Shown piece after piece: positions 5,414-6,892 of a stretch of 6,892 bases of DNA (positions within the stretch are counted from its first letter, which is position 1; every line of letters starts with the position of its first letter). A program made the position numbers and the translations under genes. The notes below the pieces were generated by a model. It worked only from the letters and a program-made list of their open reading frames with translations, made no database searches and had not been told where the DNA came from. The stretch is taken from contig DDWQ01000025.1 of assembly GCA_002345745.1 (NCBI GenBank), forward strand, positions 1 through 6,892, read 5' to 3'. This DNA comes from Candidatus Moranbacteria bacterium UBA2282. Lineage in GTDB: Bacteria > Patescibacteriota > Minisyncoccia > Moranbacterales > UBA2206.

Positions 5414-6094
5414 TTATGCTTTAGCGGTTTTTACCTTTTCTACTGCCTCAACCTCAACTTGATTATCAATAGGCATATATTTCTTTTCTAAATATTCAAT
5501 GGAATCTTGTGTCATAAGTAGATTCTTATTATTCAACATATCCAGCACATTCAATTTTTCGATTAAAATATTATTGACTTTTTCGATGTTTCGACTATAC
5601 AATCTGAAGTCTCTCTCTTCTGGTGAAAATCCAATCAATATTCGTCCTTTAATACTAAGATTCTTCAAAATTTGTACCATTTCATTAGTTTTCTTTTCTT
5701 TTAATACCAATTTATCCAACACAACAATTTCACCATCACGCATCTTTCCGCTAAGCACAGTTGCAATAGCCTTGGAGTTCATTTTCTTATTTATCTTTTT
5801 CTTGAAATTTCTTTCTTTATTTGGACCAAAAGCAACACCTCCACCTCTCCATGTTGGAGTTCGCAAGGATCCCACTCGAGCTCGTCCTGTACCCTTTTGT
5901 TTCCATGGTTTTATACCAGAACCAGATCTTTCTGCACGAGTCTTAGTATGAGCTAAAACTTGTCTTTGATTAGCAGAAATAGAAACAAAAACCTGATGAA
6001 CTAAATCATCATTTTCAGGTAATCCAAAAACTGCATCAGAGACATTAATCTCTTTTACTTCCTTTCCTTCTGTATTGTATAGCTTAACTAACAT
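5414..6094 (-). CDS. rplD: 50S ribosomal protein L4
   Basis: L4 binds 23S rRNA domain I, and its long basic loop reaches the tunnel constriction opposite L22. In E. coli it also represses its own operon by binding the S10 leader. The product has 226 residues, slightly above the usual 200-210. The loop is clear at 47-91: LAHTKTRAERSGSGIKPWKQ, then KGTGRARVGSLRTPTWRGGG and VAFGP. The globular part follows, with INKKMNSKAIATVLSGK at 101-117 and IVVLDKL at 123-129. The last 16 residues (NQVEVEAVEKVKTAKA) are a charged low-complexity tail. It starts 60 bp after L3 and no Shine-Dalgarno is visible. No E. coli-type S10 leader can be assessed here. Confidence 0.97.
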   Translation of the reverse strand: MLVKLYNTEGKEVKEINVSDAVFGLPENDDLVHQVFVSISANQRQVLAHTKTRAERSGSGIKPWKQKGTGRARVGSLRTPTWRGGGVAFGPNKERNFKKKINKKMNSKAIATVLSGKMRDGEIVVLDKLVLKEKKTNEMVQILKNLSIKGRILIGFSPEERDFRLYSRNIEKVNNILIEKLNVLDMLNNKNLLMTQDSIEYLEKKYMPIDNQVEVEAVEKVKTAKA

Positions 6095-6154
6095 GCTGAT
6101 TTCACTAATTATTAATCTGATGTGTTCAAAACAAGTTTCTCTCTGTCTGGGGAA

Positions 6155-6712
6155 CTAGCGTTGATAAATTTCAACCATAGTTCCTGCAGCACCAGGGACA
6201 GGTCCCTTCAGCACTAACATATTTCTTTCTTTATCTATAAAAACAACCTTAACTTTTTCACTTGTAACTCTTTTGCCACCCATTCTTCCGGCCATTCTCT
6301 TTCCTTTAATAACATGTTCCGGATAACTAGCTCCGATTGATCCAGGTTGTCGCAAGTTATGTTTCCCTCCGTGAGAGGCATTACCTCCACCAAATCCATA
6401 TCGTTTCACGCCTCCTTGAAAGCCTTTTGCTTTCCCAAGACCGCTAATACTAACCTTATCACCTATTTCAAAAGAATCAACACCAATTTCATCACCAATT
6501 TTCATTTCAGAGGCATCAACCTTAAATTCTTTTCGAAAAGCTTTATTTTTTGTTTTTGCCATTTCAACTTGAACAGCAACATATCCATCTCGCTCTTCGT
6601 TGCGTAATAGTGAAACTTTTGTAGAACATTCAACCAAAGTCACATTTAGTGCTTCTCGTGCATCATTGAAGATGGTTGTCATTCCTAGTTTTTTTCCTAA
6701 AATAAATTTCAT
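6155..6712 (-). CDS. rplC: 50S ribosomal protein L3
   Basis: L3 is an early-assembly 23S rRNA binder whose extension reaches near the peptidyl-transferase centre. I place the start at 6712, giving MKFILGKKLGMTTIF, the conserved N-terminus. An in-frame ATG at 6775 would add 21 unrelated residues and fall inside the terminator U-run. The product has 185 residues, on the short side (E. coli 209). Signatures: VSISGLGKAKGFQGGVKRYG at 87-106, SHGGKHNLRQPGSIGASYPE at 113-132, KGKRMAGRMGGKRVT at 136-150, and LVLKGPVPGAAGTMVEI at 166-182. The position of the methylated Gln150 of E. coli is Ala128. It ends in TAG, the only complete stop here that is not TAA. A weak AAGAG lies just before ATG. Confidence 0.96.
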   Translation of the reverse strand: MKFILGKKLGMTTIFNDAREALNVTLVECSTKVSLLRNEERDGYVAVQVEMAKTKNKAFRKEFKVDASEMKIGDEIGVDSFEIGDKVSISGLGKAKGFQGGVKRYGFGGGNASHGGKHNLRQPGSIGASYPEHVIKGKRMAGRMGGKRVTSEKVKVVFIDKERNMLVLKGPVPGAAGTMVEIYQR

Positions 6713-6748
6713 ATCTCTTTTCAAATTAATTTTCTTTGTCGCTAGCCC

Positions 6749-6776
6749 ATTATTAGTAAAATACGAAAATTGCAAA
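6749..6776 (-). promoter_or_regulatory. Possible promoter for the L3 operon
   Basis: On the minus strand TTTGCA (6771-6776, 4 of 6 to TTGACA) and AATAAT (6749-6754, 5 of 6 to TATAAT) are 16 bp apart. Transcription would begin near 6742, leaving about 30 nt of leader before the L3 start. Position supports it: a strong terminator lies just upstream, so the cluster needs its own promoter or readthrough. In AT-rich DNA such matches occur by chance, so this remains tentative. Confidence 0.35.
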
Positions 6777-6833
6777 ATAAAAAAATCGGTTATTCATAAC
6801 CCAGCCTGAGGCGGGATTATGAAATACCCGATT
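6774..6833 (-). terminator. Intrinsic terminator upstream of L3
   Basis: On the minus strand a long hairpin is followed directly by TTTTTTTATTTT. The arms are 6784-6806 and 6810-6833. From the tip: GCC/GGC around a 3-nt TGA loop, a bulged A, CCC/GGG, a bulge, then AT-rich pairs and six terminal pairs (AATCGG/CCGATT). That makes about 21 base pairs with three bulges and one mismatch. The plus strand has no T-run on the other side, so it works for minus-strand transcripts coming from beyond 6892. It should end the upstream gene's transcript or attenuate entry into the ribosomal cluster. Confidence 0.8.
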
Positions 6834-6892
6834 CTGGCTAGTCTAGTATCCCCTGTCTGCATTGGGACTTGAACTAGTAAAATTTTATCTTT

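Noticed and set aside
5499..5951. 150-codon plus-strand frame opposite L4, and other plus-strand frames opposite L5, L24, L14, S3/L22, S19, L2 and L3
   Set aside because: All lie antisense to clear ribosomal genes, are rich in Phe, Ser and Leu as expected from the reverse of Lys/Glu/Asn-rich coding, and show no family motif.
6713..6775. Longer L3 starting at the ATG at 6775, adding 21 residues
   Set aside because: The added residues do not match the L3 family, and the longer start lies in the terminator U-run. MKFILGKKLGM at 6712 is the conserved N-terminus.
6843..6877. Second hairpin, CTAGT-TCCC against GGGA-ACTAG
   Set aside because: Nine pairs split by an asymmetric internal loop with an 11-nt apical loop; weak and without a following U-run.
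6862..6882. tRNA T-arm-like string GTTCAAGTCCC on the minus strand
   Set aside because: The bases on either side of the loop do not pair beyond one G-C, and no acceptor or anticodon arms can be built around it.
6794..6892. Minus-strand open frame of 32 codons entering from the window edge and stopping at TGA 6794-6796
   Set aside because: It would end inside the terminator stem, resembles no family I know, and its length is compatible with chance. A frame stopping at 6874-6876 is equally possible.
1..6892. Recoding of UGA (as glycine or tryptophan)
   Set aside because: No complete stop is TGA, but no gene contains an in-frame TGA either, and Gly and Trp are encoded normally. With AT-rich DNA and thirteen complete stops, the absence of TGA is not informative.
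1..6892. Mobile elements, CRISPR arrays, defence or other accessory systems
   Set aside because: Coding is continuous ribosomal protein genes with short spacers; no transposase, integrase, spacer-repeat pattern or foreign-looking segment was seen.

Overview
The window is a bacterial ribosomal-protein cluster, all on the minus strand. It covers the S10 operon running into the spc operon. Read in the direction of transcription (high to low coordinates) the order is L3, L4, L23, L2, S19, L22, S3, L16, L29, S17, L14, L24, L5, S14. This is the canonical bacterial order with no gene missing inside the run. Every gene is recognised from its own signature residues. No accessory system, mobile element, CRISPR array or RNA gene was found.

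The DNA is AT-rich. Proteins are lysine-rich, spacers are short, and stops are TAA except for a TAG in L3 (the last base of the S14 stop is off the window). No TGA stop is used and no gene is broken by an in-frame TGA, so ordinary bacterial decoding fits. Several features suggest a Candidate Phyla Radiation (Patescibacteria) genome, perhaps a parcubacterial lineage: the zinc-type S14, the L24 zinc ribbon, the start and charged tail of L22, and the C-terminal part of L2. That placement is from memory of family sequences and is probable, not proven.

Layout: 6834-6892 is an unassigned edge. 6774-6833 is a strong intrinsic terminator for transcription arriving from upstream, followed by a possible promoter and the L3 start. 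S10 (rpsJ), the usual neighbour before L3, is not seen. 5414-6712 holds L3 and L4; 5052-5396 L23; 4130-4963 L2; 1749-4051 S19, L22, S3, L16 and L29 with S17 at 1488-1736; and 1-1483 the first spc genes, L14, L24, L5 and S14. The last base of the S14 stop codon lies beyond the window. No gene-free stretch exceeds 300 bases. The longest internal spacers are the 78 and 88 bp gaps on either side of L2.

The most unusual signal is in those two gaps. Each holds an imperfect hairpin whose two 30-nt arms are four degenerate copies of a heptamer, AGTTNNT. The two hairpins are related, bracket the L2 gene, and end only 7-10 nt before the start codons of S19 and L2. A second unusual feature is that almost none of these genes has a Shine-Dalgarno sequence, while eight of fourteen starts read AT-ATG.

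Together the products build both subunits. L3, L4, L23, L2, L22, L16, L29, L14, L24 and L5 go to the 50S. S19, S3, S17 and S14 go to the 30S.
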